64,000 nucleotides of DNA from Variovorax sp. PBL-E5 (GCF_901827185.1 NZ_LR594672.1:737540-801539); one strand, 5' to 3'; counted from the stretch's first letter, positions 1 to 8,744 are shown. A program made the numbers and translations. Notes: a model not told the origin generated them from the sequence alone.

Positions 1-1201
1 TGGTAGTGATTCGAGATTCGCAGTCGACGACGAGGACGCCGGCGTCGACGTTGTGCAGGGCTGTTCGCAAGCGCGTGGTCTCCGCCTCCTCGACGGAGAG
101 ACTTTTTGTACTCGCGCGCGAGATGGTGCGCACCGCCTCCGCGAGTTCCAGCTCATCAGAGGTGTGCAGTCCGGACGTGTCCATGGCTGGGACAGTATTG
201 CCAAGGCTCACCGCCGCCACCTGGCGGTGGAGAACGCGCAACGGCTGCAGCACCGCGCGGATGGTGAGCCAAAGCAGGGGGAGAAGTGCGGTCCCCGCGG
301 AAAGCACGACCAAGAAGTGCCATCTAAGCTCAGCTTCGTCAGTGAAGATTTTAGACACCGGGGCCTCCATGACCAGTCGCCAGGGGCTGGACGGGCCCGA
401 GATGGTGGTTACGTACATTAGGCTCGGCACGCCATCCGCATTCATGCCGTAAACGAGACCGCTTGGGGCCTCAGCTTCCGTAAAGAGCTTTGCCATCGGG
501 CCCAGCGTGCGCACGGATTCCCCCATCCGGTCGGCGTTCCGTTGGGCAATGATGGTTCCCTCCTCGGAGGCGACGGTCACCAGGGACGCAGGGCCACCTG
601 CGAAGTCGCCAAGGCCGGCGGTGGCGGCAAGCGCGATATTCTCGATAGACCCCACGACCACGCCGACCACCTTGCCTTCTGCTCCGTAAATGGGCGAAGA
701 GAAAATCGTGACGTGCGTGCGAAGGGACCGACTGAGCACCGGACCCACGATGACTCGCGATTGTGTGGCGAGGACGCCGCTGAAGTAGCTCCGGTCGGCC
801 ACTGAAGCGTCGGCCTGTGGTCCGGTGGTCGCTGGCACCCATGCGAGTGGGTATCCGTTCAAATCCGTGACGCTCAGCGTCCTGAATGCGTGCGGGGCAA
901 CCAAGGTCAGTTGCGCAAGCCGCTGTTGAAGCCGGGGCTTGTCACGCAGGGCTGCCTCGTCGAGCGACGCTGCAACGCCGTCTGCAAGCTCGCTTAGCGC
1001 TTGCAGGCGGTCTTCGAACACGGCAGCAGTGCGCTCAGTGAGCCGCGCGTGGTGCCTCTCCACTGAGGCGCGAAGGGCGACACGGGAGCCCTGGTACTGA
1101 ACAAAGAGCAAGGCGGCGACCAATGATGCCGCGACAACCGTGCATACGGTCGTGAGGCGAGCAGTAAGGCTCTGCCGGAAGGGAGGGGGAAGGCGGCTCA
1201 A
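1..1201 (-). CDS. Cache-domain membrane sensor protein (3' part outside window)
   Basis: Reverse-strand frame open from a TTG at 1201 to the window edge, so the C-terminus is missing. A basic N-terminus is followed by one membrane segment (about residues 15-35), a roughly 250-residue extracytoplasmic region with a dCache-like pattern, a second membrane segment near residue 300, a HAMP-like linker and the beginning of a PAS-like domain. This is the order found in histidine kinases, diguanylate cyclases and similar receptors; the output domain is not in the window, so the enzyme class cannot be named. An in-frame TGA lies two codons before the TTG, which fixes the longest possible start. Divergent from the nuclease gene at 1356. 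Confidence 0.7.
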   Translation of the reverse strand, partial: MSRLPPPFRQSLTARLTTVCTVVAASLVAALLFVQYQGSRVALRASVERHHARLTERTAAVFEDRLQALSELADGVAASLDEAALRDKPRLQQRLAQLTLVAPHAFRTLSVTDLNGYPLAWVPATTGPQADASVADRSYFSGVLATQSRVIVGPVLSRSLRTHVTIFSSPIYGAEGKVVGVVVGSIENIALAATAGLGDFAGGPASLVTVASEEGTIIAQRNADRMGESVRTLGPMAKLFTEAEAPSGLVYGMNADGVPSLMYVTTISGPSSPWRLVMEAPVSKIFTDEAELRWHFLVVLSAGTALLPLLWLTIRAVLQPLRVLHRQVAAVSLGNTVPAMDTSGLHTSDELELAEAVRTISRASTKSLSVEEAETTRLRTALHNVDAGVLVVDCESRITT

Positions 1202-1355
1202 AACTCAGCAATGCGTGTCCTGCGTAAGCGGGTTATCGGCATCCCGCAGCAGTCTTGAAGTCCGCGCGCTGCGTATCGCAATTTCTTGAAGGCGCCTTAG
1301 GCACGCGTCAAAACCTTGCTCCCTACACCTCCTGGACACAACCAAGGAGGTAAAT

Positions 1356-2135
1356 ATGTGGAGGAACGTACTACTGGGCGGCCTGCTGGCCACCGCGCTG
1401 GCGTCCACCGGTGCGGCGCAGCCAGGCTTTGCGGCTTGCCCGCAGTTCTTTGTCGGCGGCAAGGTGCCAGTCGTCTCCCGCGCGCCCGAGTTGCGACGGG
1501 AGCTCTGCTTCGATTCATTCGCAATCCTGCACTCCGGGCAGTCCAAGACCCCGCTCTTTGGCGCGGAGAGGCTGAACCGTAGCCTGCTGCTCGACGCCAA
1601 AGGCGAGGAGCGAACAGACCGGTTCTACGAAGAGGCGCGCTTGCCTCGAGCGGAGCGGGCCGCGCTGGAGGACTACAAGGCAGGGTTACTCGTCCAGGAC
1701 CCGGACGACTCGACCAAGCAGGTCCGAGTTAAGGTCGACCGCGGGCACGTGATTGCGGCAGGGGACATGCCCAACGCCCGAGCGATGGCTCAAAGTTTCA
1801 GCTTAGCGAACATGATGCCGCAGGCGCCGCAGAACAATCGCAGGACTTGGAAGGACATCGAATCCGCGACGCGGAAGTACGCCATGCGCGCGACCGGTGA
1901 TGTATTCGTCTTCACCGGGCCCGTCTTCGCCGGCCCTGTTCGGACGTTAGCGACGGGGCAGGTTTGGGTTCCGAGCCACCTATACAAGCTAGTTTATGAC
2001 CAGACGTCTAACCGGGCATGGGCACATTGGCTGGAGAACACCGACACCGCGCGTGCCGGCCGGCCAATCTCCTACGAGGAGCTTGTCAGGCGCACCGGCA
2101 TCGACTTCCTGCCAGGCGTTCGACCTTCCAGCTAA
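1356..2135 (+). CDS. Secreted DNA/RNA non-specific endonuclease
   Basis: 259 aa with an N-terminal signal peptide (about residues 1-22, ending at an Ala-rich cleavage region), so the product should act in the periplasm or outside the cell. The DRGH motif (near residue 128) with a downstream Asn in a NMMPQ...NN context is the catalytic signature of the betabeta-alpha-metal NUC/EndoG family, in which the His is the general base and the Asn binds Mg2+. The length suits single-domain family members. A strong Shine-Dalgarno (AAGGAGG) ends about 5 bases before the ATG, and a Rho-independent terminator follows, so it is probably a single-gene unit. No immunity gene is recognisable next to it. Confidence 0.88.
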   Translation: MWRNVLLGGLLATALASTGAAQPGFAACPQFFVGGKVPVVSRAPELRRELCFDSFAILHSGQSKTPLFGAERLNRSLLLDAKGEERTDRFYEEARLPRAERAALEDYKAGLLVQDPDDSTKQVRVKVDRGHVIAAGDMPNARAMAQSFSLANMMPQAPQNNRRTWKDIESATRKYAMRATGDVFVFTGPVFAGPVRTLATGQVWVPSHLYKLVYDQTSNRAWAHWLENTDTARAGRPISYEELVRRTGIDFLPGVRPSS

Positions 2136-2149
2136 GAACGTGCTTTTAC

Positions 2150-2178
2150 AAGCCCCGGGGATTTACCCGGGGCTTTTT
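2150..2178 (+). terminator. Rho-independent terminator after the nuclease gene
   Basis: AGCCCCGGG and CCCGGGGCT pair around a short loop and are followed by a run of T. Confidence 0.85.
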
Positions 2179-2263
2179 CTTGACTGGCGAATCCCGCGCG
2201 GCCGCTGTTTAAACGCCCGTGCCTGTACGAGGCACACGCTCCCGCAACTCTTCTGTGTCTCAA

Positions 2264-2899
2264 ATGAACCTCTTCAACGGACGTCTCGCCCGTCAGCCTG
2301 TCAACCGCACCCTGGACGCCTACGCCGCTACTGCCGGTGTTTATGCACAGCGCACTGCCGGGGTCGACATGTCCCGCGAACGGGGGTTCTTCGTGCAAAG
2401 ACTTCCCAACGGCATCGCAGGCAGCACTGTGCTCGACGCAGGGTGCGGTAGCGCGCGGGACGCATTGGAGTTCCGCCGGCTTGGCCTGGAGGTCGTGGCA
2501 TTCGACGGTTGCAAGGAGATGGCGGAGCTCGCCAGCGCGACTTGTGGCCAGGAGGTCCTGCACCTGCGCTTCGACGAGGTCGTCTGGCAGGGCGCATTTG
2601 ACGGTGTCTGGGCATCCGGCAGCCTGCTCCACCTCGATGACTCGGCCCAGGTGGATGCGCTGCAGCGCCTCGCGCGCAGCTTGAGGCCTGGCGGTGTGCT
2701 CTGCGCGGTGATGGAGCGGGGAGAGGGCACGTCCGTCGCCAGTGACGGCAGATTCTTCAACTACACGACGACTGAAAAGTTCGCTCGCGTGGTCGCCCGG
2801 GCGGGTCTCGGCCAGTTCGAGAGCTTCGCTGCGGACAGCTATCTGGCGGCAGACGGTACGGTGTGGCTCACGATGTGTGCACGCAAGCCGTACTTATAA
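2264..2899 (+). CDS. Class I SAM-dependent methyltransferase
   Basis: 211 aa from the ATG at 2264; a GTG at 2219 would add 15 residues. Motif I (VLDAGCGSARDA, about residue 56) is the SAM-binding glycine loop; an acidic residue at the end of the next strand and an LRPGG-like motif complete a methyltransferase-11-type Rossmann fold. The family covers ubiquinone/menaquinone-type, small-molecule and tRNA methyltransferases, and nothing here defines the substrate. No clear Shine-Dalgarno precedes either start. A short CGCGAC/GTCGCG hairpin follows the stop codon but has no T-run. Confidence 0.8.
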   Translation: MNLFNGRLARQPVNRTLDAYAATAGVYAQRTAGVDMSRERGFFVQRLPNGIAGSTVLDAGCGSARDALEFRRLGLEVVAFDGCKEMAELASATCGQEVLHLRFDEVVWQGAFDGVWASGSLLHLDDSAQVDALQRLARSLRPGGVLCAVMERGEGTSVASDGRFFNYTTTEKFARVVARAGLGQFESFAADSYLAADGTVWLTMCARKPYL

Positions 2900-3019
2900 T
2901 CGCGACGCTTTGTCGCGGCGACAATTAAACAATCGTAGCCGGATACAATTACTTTAGTTGCACTGCTGTCACCTATATTGCTACCATCAGCGGTTCGATA
3001 ACCCTTCACGAACGAACCG

Positions 3020-3784
3020 ATGAGCGCCGGAGATTCAAAGTCACCAGAACAGAAGCTTGCAACGTTTGGAGGTCGCTTGGACTTTGCGCTCGACGCGTTA
3101 GGCGTCCGCAATCGCGCGGCACTTGCGCGGCGTGCTGGTCTCCGGGAGGCCCAGAGCCTTTTAGCGGCGCTCCGTCGCGGCAGTGCGCACAGTGAGTACT
3201 TTGAGCCCGTTCTCTCACTCCTTCCAGACCACCTCGTAAGCCATAGCTGGGTGCGCTTGGGAGAGGGGCGAGGCTTCCCGCGACCCCAGAAACAAGCAAC
3301 AGCGTTCGACTTCGACAGCGAAGCTTCGCCAACCACTACGGAGGCCCCAGCTGCTTCCAGCCAGAGCCCATCGCTCAGCATCCCTCCGATTGCACTCAAG
3401 ACGACCTTCAGCGGCGGCACAAAGCTCGAGGTTTGTCCCGACCTGAGCGGCGAACGAAGGGAGTTTGGAGCGTTGCGTAGCCCGTCAACTGGCGGCAGCG
3501 CCGGCAGCCTTGTCTTCGCCGAGATGCCGGACGGGTCAATGTCTCCGTACCTGATGCCCGGGGAGGCCTTCGCCCTGAACTATCGAGATACGGCCCCGGA
3601 GGAGGGGAAGCTCTACTGCCTGTGGAGAGCTGGTCAGCTCACAGTGCGAAAAGCACAATGCAAAGGTGACTCCGTTGTGCTGTTGGTCTCGCCTATCGAA
3701 GCAAAGGATGTCATCGACCTGGCAGAGAGCGCGAACGTGCAGGTACTCGGGCGGGTGGTTGGGCGCGCCGGCGCTGAGCTCTAG
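3020..3784 (+). CDS. S24 (LexA/CI-type) repressor-like protein
   Basis: 254 aa. The N-terminal ~70 residues look like a helical DNA-binding domain (a RNRAALARRAGL helix-turn-helix-like stretch); a Ser/Thr/Pro-rich linker leads to a C-terminal S24 peptidase fold. The GSMSPYLMPGE motif supplies the catalytic Ser, and the Lys of the VRKAQ stretch is the probable general base of the Ser-Lys dyad. Such proteins self-cleave when RecA filaments form and derepress mobile-element or SOS genes. The spacing between Ser and Lys fits the family. Which genes it controls is not evident; the nearby recombinase/restriction island is a candidate. Confidence 0.78.
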   Translation: MSAGDSKSPEQKLATFGGRLDFALDALGVRNRAALARRAGLREAQSLLAALRRGSAHSEYFEPVLSLLPDHLVSHSWVRLGEGRGFPRPQKQATAFDFDSEASPTTTEAPAASSQSPSLSIPPIALKTTFSGGTKLEVCPDLSGERREFGALRSPSTGGSAGSLVFAEMPDGSMSPYLMPGEAFALNYRDTAPEEGKLYCLWRAGQLTVRKAQCKGDSVVLLVSPIEAKDVIDLAESANVQVLGRVVGRAGAEL

Positions 3785-3844
3785 CCGTAGCGTCGAGCGA
3801 TGAGCCCCCGACGTAGCCGGCCGGGGTCGTGCCACCGGCCCTGG

Positions 3845-4141
3845 TCACGGCTTCAGCAGCATCACTGCCAGTGCGCCAACCGAGGCGCCAATGGCGGTGA
3901 CGGCCCAGGGGAACCACCAGCGCGCGTCGATGGGCGGATTCTTGACGAGCTGCGCCTGCTTTTGCATTTGCAGGTAGCTGACCTCCCTAGCCAGCGCCTG
4001 GAACTCTTCGTCGTTGGTCGGCAGTGGAACGGCGGCTTTGTTAATGCTGTCATCGTAGCGGATGTGGGTGGATTCGTCCTGCCACCCCGCCGCCTTCCTC
4101 AGCCGCTGCGTTCTGACGCCAGAGCAGTAAGGCAGTATCCT
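3845..4141 (-). CDS. Small tail-anchored membrane protein (start unresolved)
   Basis: Open reverse frame of about 98 codons with coding-like third positions in its last ~75 codons. The product has a hydrophilic, acidic middle (EEFQALAREVSYLQMQ, helical) and one C-terminal membrane helix (WWFPWAVTAIGASVGALAVMLL). No ATG, GTG or TTG lies in the frame after the TAA at 4142-4144, so the start is a non-standard codon, or the 5' end has a frameshift: a neighbouring frame is also coding-like and meets this one at a GGGG run near 4090. The coordinates give the open frame, not a proven start. Function unknown. Confidence 0.45.
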   Translation of the reverse strand, partial: RILPYCSGVRTQRLRKAAGWQDESTHIRYDDSINKAAVPLPTNDEEFQALAREVSYLQMQKQAQLVKNPPIDARWWFPWAVTAIGASVGALAVMLLKP

Positions 4142-4147
4142 TTAGCC

Positions 4148-4426
4148 ATGAAGGCGGAACCGCCGAGAGAGCTCGCCCAGGTGAACTGCGTAACCTGTCT
4201 TGATAGCGGATGGGTCTGCGAAGACCACCCTGACCGGCCATCAGCGCTCGTAAGCGACAGCGGCTGCGAGTGCGGAGGCGCCGCCGTGCCCTGCGCATGC
4301 AACCGTGATGCGGTCTACGTGTTCGCGGAGGTGTATGCAGCTGTCGACCCGAGGTTGGGTAGCCGCTGGGTAGCCGTCCGGTCACAAACGCGGAAGCCAG
4401 GAAAGGTGCCAAGCCGGCGCTCCTGA
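4148..4426 (+). CDS. Small cysteine-rich (zinc-ribbon-like) protein
   Basis: 92 aa. Cysteines come in pairs or near-pairs (CVTC, a WVC...HP, CEC, a PCAC) like the small zinc-binding proteins common in plasmids and prophages of beta-proteobacteria; four to eight Cys/His ligands could bind one or two Zn ions. The C-terminus is basic. No transport signal is seen, so it is presumably cytoplasmic. The next gene on the plus strand begins beyond a bidirectional terminator, so it appears to be a single cistron. Function unknown. Confidence 0.6.
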   Translation: MKAEPPRELAQVNCVTCLDSGWVCEDHPDRPSALVSDSGCECGGAAVPCACNRDAVYVFAEVYAAVDPRLGSRWVAVRSQTRKPGKVPSRRS

Positions 4427-4494
4427 GCGTCGCCTTGGCCGCCCCGACCCTCCGATTACCCGCGGGCTGGTCCTCTTCCCCCGCCAAATGAGAA

Positions 4495-4525
4495 AAAGGA
4501 GCTCCAGCACAGTTGGAGCTCCTTT
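4495..4525. terminator. Bidirectional terminator
   Basis: AAAGGAGCTCCA and TGGAGCTCCTTT form a perfect 12-bp hairpin with A and T tracts on both sides, between converging genes. Confidence 0.85.
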
Positions 4526-4528
4526 GAA

Positions 4529-4879
4529 TTAGATGTTCTGACGCAGCTGTACAGGAACAACCCAGCGACGCTGCTTAACCCGGACGGGTGTGCCCGGGTA
4601 GCTCGACGTGTGCCCACAGCAGTCGTGCTCGCAGCGGCAGCCAGTAGCGAAGTTGTCGCGCAGAACCTGCGCAACGATGTCCGCGGAGACGGCACGAGGG
4701 GCACGTACGGTGATGAAGCTTTGGCCGCCGGACCCGTACTCGGCCTCATGGTCCGATGGCGCCTGGTGGCGCACATTCAGGACGCGAAACCGACCCACGT
4801 GCTCATGTTCGTCCTCGGAGGCCCAGCCTTGGCGGAACCGATGGGTGAGGCGCTTGTATCCTTCGAAGTCGTAGCCCAT
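4529..4879 (-). CDS. Hypothetical protein with Cys/His cluster
   Basis: 116 aa from the ATG at 4879, chosen because AAAGGAC lies 6 bases upstream; a GTG at 4909 would add 10 residues. Near the C-terminus a CRCEHDCCGH cluster could bind a metal. The rest is hydrophilic with no membrane segment. I do not recognise the family. It converges on the gene at 4148 across a shared terminator. Confidence 0.55.
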   Translation of the reverse strand: MGYDFEGYKRLTHRFRQGWASEDEHEHVGRFRVLNVRHQAPSDHEAEYGSGGQSFITVRAPRAVSADIVAQVLRDNFATGCRCEHDCCGHTSSYPGTPVRVKQRRWVVPVQLRQNI

Positions 4880-5043
4880 TGAGATGTCCTTTGTGGTGAA
4901 AACTGCCACGTATAGGAAGTCTCGCGGGCGAAGCGTTCATACTTAAAACCACGCAACCTACCCAGCTGACCTGCGCGATTGTCACCAACCGCGATGCCAT
5001 CAAGGCCCGGAGCCTGCGCAAGTTCGGAAGCCCTGCAATCCAG

Positions 5044-5316
5044 ATGTTCCATGACTCGGCGGACGTGCGGGAAGTGCAGGAGCTGCGGCTGTTCCCGAGC
5101 GGAACCGCATGTCTCGAAACCCGCCGCCTGGGGGACTTCGACGCCAAGCGCAACGCGTGGACGACCGAGCTGGGCGTGCGGATGGACGACATCGACGACG
5201 CGCGTGCCGCCAACCGGGCTGCGGCCGCCATGCTCGCCGAGATTGCCGGCAGTCTGCATCCCTCACGTCACAACACTTCGAAAACCGAGTTCTTCTATCC
5301 GACGCCTGACCTTTAG
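5044..5316 (+). CDS. Hypothetical protein (frame probably extends upstream)
   Basis: 90 aa from the ATG at 5044. The same frame is open back to 4900, and codon use is already strongly G/C-ending from about 4970, so the real protein is probably about 20-25 residues longer. No ATG, GTG or TTG occurs in that extension, leaving ATT (4978), CTG or ATA as possible starts. A charged helical middle precedes a polar C-terminus; there is no signal peptide or recognisable domain. Confidence 0.5.
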   Translation: MFHDSADVREVQELRLFPSGTACLETRRLGDFDAKRNAWTTELGVRMDDIDDARAANRAAAAMLAEIAGSLHPSRHNTSKTEFFYPTPDL

Positions 5317-5400
5317 CGCGTCGCGCGGCCGGCCCGTGCTGGATGCGGCACGCCGCCGTCTCAGGCCGCCTAGAATCCGGCTCACCAGGAGGCGCCCAGG

Positions 5401-6192
5401 ATGTTGGTTGCAACGGTGCAGGGGTCCCGACTACAAGCCGCCAAGGCCTCGAAGAGCCAGGCGCCGTTCCTGTGCCCAAATTGCCAGGAAACGGTGATTC
5501 TTCGCCAGGGCACGGTCCGCGTCGCTCATTTCGCACACCGCTCGACCATTGCGTGCGCCTGGACGGTCGGAGAGTCGCAAGCTCATCTGCAAGCCAAGCA
5601 GGCGATGGCGGACGCCCTGAGAAACTCGGGCTATGACGCGGAGCCAGAGGTCCCACTGGGCGCGCAGCGCGCCGATGTGTACGCGGAACGGGATGGAGAG
5701 CGCTTCGTCGTAGAACTCCAGCACACGCCCATCGACCCGAGGGAAATTGAGCGGCGCACGCGCGGGTACGTCGACATGGGTCTGCACGTGGCTTGGGTCA
5801 GCCTGGTGGACATCGACTACCGTTGCTTTCTGCGGCCGAGCGATATTCCGATACCGATGCGGTATTCGCCGCGGCCTTTCGAGCGGTGGATTGAGGTTTT
5901 CAGCTTCGGGCAGGTGCCCATGTTCAACCCCCTGCTCGGGGGAGTGCTCTGCGGAAAGCTACGTGCTTATAGGACGTCTGTGCCCGTGAGCGAGTGGACG
6001 GAGCGCGGAGGCGCCCAACGGTCCGCTGGCGGCTATGAAAAATCCTCACGGAGGTATGCAGACCTGTTTTGCGAAGCCTATTTACCTTTGGAGTGCCTGC
6101 AGCTGGAGCGCAGCTGGCGCTCCGTTGAACTGCGTGTAGGTGGGATGTCGTTTCCTCGGGGAGGACTGGCTAAGCTTACGGTTCGCCGCTAG
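5401..6192 (+). CDS. CoiA-like nuclease/competence protein
   Basis: 263 aa. An N-terminal zinc-ribbon-like element (CPNCQ, residues 25-29) is followed by the RVAHFAHRS stretch typical of CoiA proteins, then a nuclease-like core with RADVY and VVELQHTPI (about residues 89-108), where Asp, Glu and Gln match the PD-(D/E)xK-type catalytic pattern of the CoiA-like family. CoiA proteins are implicated in processing incoming DNA during transformation; a plasmid copy could act in DNA uptake or in defence. The start is supported by AGGAGG 8 bases upstream. It overlaps the convergent gene at 6189 by 4 bases. Confidence 0.75.
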   Translation: MLVATVQGSRLQAAKASKSQAPFLCPNCQETVILRQGTVRVAHFAHRSTIACAWTVGESQAHLQAKQAMADALRNSGYDAEPEVPLGAQRADVYAERDGERFVVELQHTPIDPREIERRTRGYVDMGLHVAWVSLVDIDYRCFLRPSDIPIPMRYSPRPFERWIEVFSFGQVPMFNPLLGGVLCGKLRAYRTSVPVSEWTERGGAQRSAGGYEKSSRRYADLFCEAYLPLECLQLERSWRSVELRVGGMSFPRGGLAKLTVRR

Positions 6193-6944
6193 GCGCGCCG
6201 CGCCTTCCGCGGACAGGTGCCACCCATCGTGGTCTTGGAGCTCGGCAAAGGAATAGCGCCTGCCTTAAGCAGGGCATCCACCTTCTTCTGGAAAGCGGCC
6301 CTGTGCTCGTCGCTTCCGGCGTCGACAGCATACGAGAGCTCGACCATTCGGCTCTTTGTAGGGAGAGTCCACTCTTCGACCTTCCAAGCAACTTTCTTTG
6401 ACACGTCCTCCTTGAGCCGGCTCACGAGGTTGGAGCACGGCTTCGGCACCATGTTGAAGGACCTTGGATAGGCTGCGCTTGCGGGCGCCGCGACCGAGCA
6501 GCTGTAAGAAATCGCTTCGCGGATGACGGGCGGAAGATGGGGCTTCGTTTCGTCCTCCAGGACCCATGCGACGTCGACTTCCACCTTCGCATCCTGCGTA
6601 CCTTGCAGGGGGCATTGCCAGTTCGGTAGCGTCTGCCTCGCCGTGGGGGTGTTAGGTCCGCGCAGCTTGTACATGGCCTCTGGTCCCTTCTTGTCGGTGC
6701 GCTCTCGAGCAATGACCTCGAAGCCCGGGCCCGGCAGCCCGGGCGGCTGCTTGACGGTCAGGTAGCGCACCTCGAACTTCTTCGGTTTGTCATCATCGAT
6801 TTCCAGCTTGGTCGCCGCATCTGCAGCCGACTGGGGCCCCCCTTTGTCCGGGTCCCAGCGCACCGCGTATTCGGTCGCCTCGGCGAATACGGAAGCACTT
6901 GCCCCAAGCGCGCAGAGGGGCAAGAGGAGGGTGGCTGTTCTCAT
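6189..6944 (-). CDS. Exported hypothetical protein
   Basis: 251 aa from the ATG at 6944, which follows an AAGGAG ribosome site; a longer frame is possible but lacks one. Residues 1-21 form a signal peptide (MRTATLLLPLCALGASASVFA), so the protein is periplasmic or secreted. The mature part has several Cys residues (in WQCPL, YSCS, KPCS, GTCPR contexts) that could form disulfides, fitting the DsbB and DsbG genes elsewhere in the window. No family recognised. Confidence 0.65.
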   Translation of the reverse strand: MRTATLLLPLCALGASASVFAEATEYAVRWDPDKGGPQSAADAATKLEIDDDKPKKFEVRYLTVKQPPGLPGPGFEVIARERTDKKGPEAMYKLRGPNTPTARQTLPNWQCPLQGTQDAKVEVDVAWVLEDETKPHLPPVIREAISYSCSVAAPASAAYPRSFNMVPKPCSNLVSRLKEDVSKKVAWKVEEWTLPTKSRMVELSYAVDAGSDEHRAAFQKKVDALLKAGAIPLPSSKTTMGGTCPRKARRA

Positions 6945-7215
6945 GGGGTTCTCCTTGTCACGCAGGACTCGAAGGCAGGGCAGACGTCGCAAAGTGTCGA
7001 GCGCAAGCTAGGTCCCCGTCAATGCTTGCTGACGTGATTTGTGGCGCGCATTCCAGGGCTGGGGAGGAGGGTGCCACCGAGGCGCCGTACCGCGGAGCGG
7101 CACATCGGCGGGCACAGGGCGGCAACAGCTGTCGCCAGAAAGGCGACAGATGGCGTTCTGGACCTCCTCGCGGAACCTGGACTCCCTGCCACGTGCAAGC
7201 CCTCGGAACTCTGCC

Positions 7216-8367
7216 CTAGCGCTTCTTGACAGGGGTGTCGTCTGCCCGCGTCTCCACCCATCGCTTGAAAAGGTGGTCGTCAAACTCGTAGGGTCCGCGT
7301 GGCGATTTTGAGAGCAGGTTGCTGTCATCCAAGGCGCGCATGACTGACTGCAAAGTCGATAGCGGCAGCTGCTTGAGCCCCAGCTTCGCCGCGATTGCGT
7401 GTGCGGTGGCACGCGCGAATGGCTTGAAATCGGGGGCCAGGCTCAGCTTGAGCACTTCGCGCTGAAGCTCGGTGAGGCTGCGCCAGGTGCCCTCGTAGTC
7501 ATCCTGCCCGGCAGCCGCTTTGACAACATTTTCTGCAGCTTGCTCGAGCGTCAGCTCCGGCGTGGCCAGCAGGTGCATCACCGCGGTCAAGAAGGGCTCG
7601 GGACGGTGCTGCATCCTGTCGAGCACTGCGACGCCCGCTTCGATGTCCAACACCCGCGTGCCACCTGTCGCCGCGATGAATTTGGCAGCGGCAAACTCCA
7701 CTAGGTCCCGGCCCAGTAGGGGGAAGTCGATGATGCCGAGTCCCGGGGCGTACAGCGGCGCTTGGGGGTCGGAGAACATGTGCGACAGGCGTGACCGGGA
7801 GGAGCCCGTGTAAACAACTCGCACGCAGTCTCGGTGCTTCGTCAGTGCGGTACGCAAGCTCTTGGCCACGTCTTCATTCGCCTCGGTGCGGGCGAGTTCT
7901 TGTGCTTCGTCCACCAAGAGCAGCAGCGGGTGCTTCGACGACAGCTTCCCCACGAGCTCGTCAATGCGCAGCCCTAATTCGGCCGTGGCCGTCTTCGCAT
8001 CGGCGAACTCGAGCTCCGCCTCGCCCTTGAGCTCTCCAACGCTGCCCTTCATCTTCAACTTCTTGATAGGCTCGCGCAGCTTCGCAGCGGCGCGCTCGCG
8101 CAGGCTCTTGGGCTCGTGGGCCTCCTCCAGACCCCTCACGATGGCGAGCGCCGGCGAGACCGTGGTTTGCCAGAGGTCGACGTAGGCGACGCGGTATCCC
8201 GCCGCCTGAGCGGCCGGCGTCAAGTCCTTACGCAAGAAGACGGTCTTTCCCGTACGACGGGGCGCAAAGATGGATGTGCTCGTGACGACGCCAGCCCCCA
8301 ATTGGGCCAGGTAGGCTTTAGCGAGGTCTGGGCGCGGGCAGTGCCAAAGGGGTTGAAGTGGTGACAT
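7216..8367 (-). CDS. P-loop ATPase of the ORC/STAND-like type
   Basis: 383 aa from the ATG at 8367. Walker A (APRRTGKTVFLRKD, near residue 35), Walker B (LLLLVDEAQEL, near residue 150) and a sensor-like VVYTGSSRSRL stretch indicate an AAA-type ATPase related to the archaeal/bacterial ATPase_2 group. The C-terminal third looks like winged helices (FARATAHAIAAKLGLKQLPLSTLQSVMRAL). Such ATPases are common on mobile elements and act in replication, transposition targeting or defence; no partner gene is adjacent, so the role is open. It is divergent from the recombinase gene across a region with two palindromes. Confidence 0.75.
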   Translation of the reverse strand: MSPLQPLWHCPRPDLAKAYLAQLGAGVVTSTSIFAPRRTGKTVFLRKDLTPAAQAAGYRVAYVDLWQTTVSPALAIVRGLEEAHEPKSLRERAAAKLREPIKKLKMKGSVGELKGEAELEFADAKTATAELGLRIDELVGKLSSKHPLLLLVDEAQELARTEANEDVAKSLRTALTKHRDCVRVVYTGSSRSRLSHMFSDPQAPLYAPGLGIIDFPLLGRDLVEFAAAKFIAATGGTRVLDIEAGVAVLDRMQHRPEPFLTAVMHLLATPELTLEQAAENVVKAAAGQDDYEGTWRSLTELQREVLKLSLAPDFKPFARATAHAIAAKLGLKQLPLSTLQSVMRALDDSNLLSKSPRGPYEFDDHLFKRWVETRADDTPVKKR

Positions 8368-8641
8368 TATGGTCAATTATGTCGTGCTTGCGTAATTGTA
8401 CTTCTTCTACGTAATCGGACGTAGTCTTGCGGCGGGCGGAGGGGTGGAGAGGCTACCGACCAGAACATGCCGCGCTGAGTCCATGTCGCGAGCGAGCCCA
8501 GCCAAAAGATTGGCCCAGGGCGAACCTCCGGGTGAGCGCTTGCAGGCAGATTGTCACGGTCGCGATGTGCCACTAGGCGGCATGCACGGGCACAGGGCCT
8601 CCGACTTGCCGGCGGAACCGGCTCCGAATCACGACGCGGCG

Positions 8642-8676
8642 CTCGCGATGTGACGGCTGAACTGTCATATCGCGAG
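8642..8676. promoter_or_regulatory. Inverted repeat, probable operator
   Basis: CTCGCGATGTGAC and GTCATATCGCGAG match at 12 of 13 positions as an inverted repeat with a 9-bp spacer, upstream of the tyrosine recombinase. A further TCGCGATGTG occurs about 80 bp upstream. Confidence 0.5.
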
Positions 8677-8710
8677 AGCGCACGTCATGGGCCGGCGGCT
8701 GCATGCGCCG

Positions 8711-8736
8711 TTTCTGGGAATTCCTCTTCCCAGAAA
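8711..8736. promoter_or_regulatory. Perfect 10-bp inverted repeat upstream of recombinase
   Basis: TTTCTGGGAA and TTCCCAGAAA are separated by 6 bp and end 8 bp before the ATG at 8745. The position suggests an operator or a translational hairpin and argues against the upstream ATG at 8703. Confidence 0.5.
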
Positions 8737-8744
8737 TAGGGCGG

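Larger units (their letters stand above)
8377..8744. promoter_or_regulatory. Divergent intergenic region with palindromes
   Basis: No supported gene. It contains the inverted repeats listed at 8642-8676 and 8711-8736, and another copy of the half-site TCGCGATGTG near 8560. It presumably holds the promoters of the ATPase and recombinase genes. Confidence 0.45.

Noticed and set aside
2192..2216. Adjacent NotI- and PmeI-like sites resembling a cloning junction
   Set aside because: Both fit natural G+C-rich sequence and the TAAAC-type promoter elements seen elsewhere; no vector sequence is adjacent.
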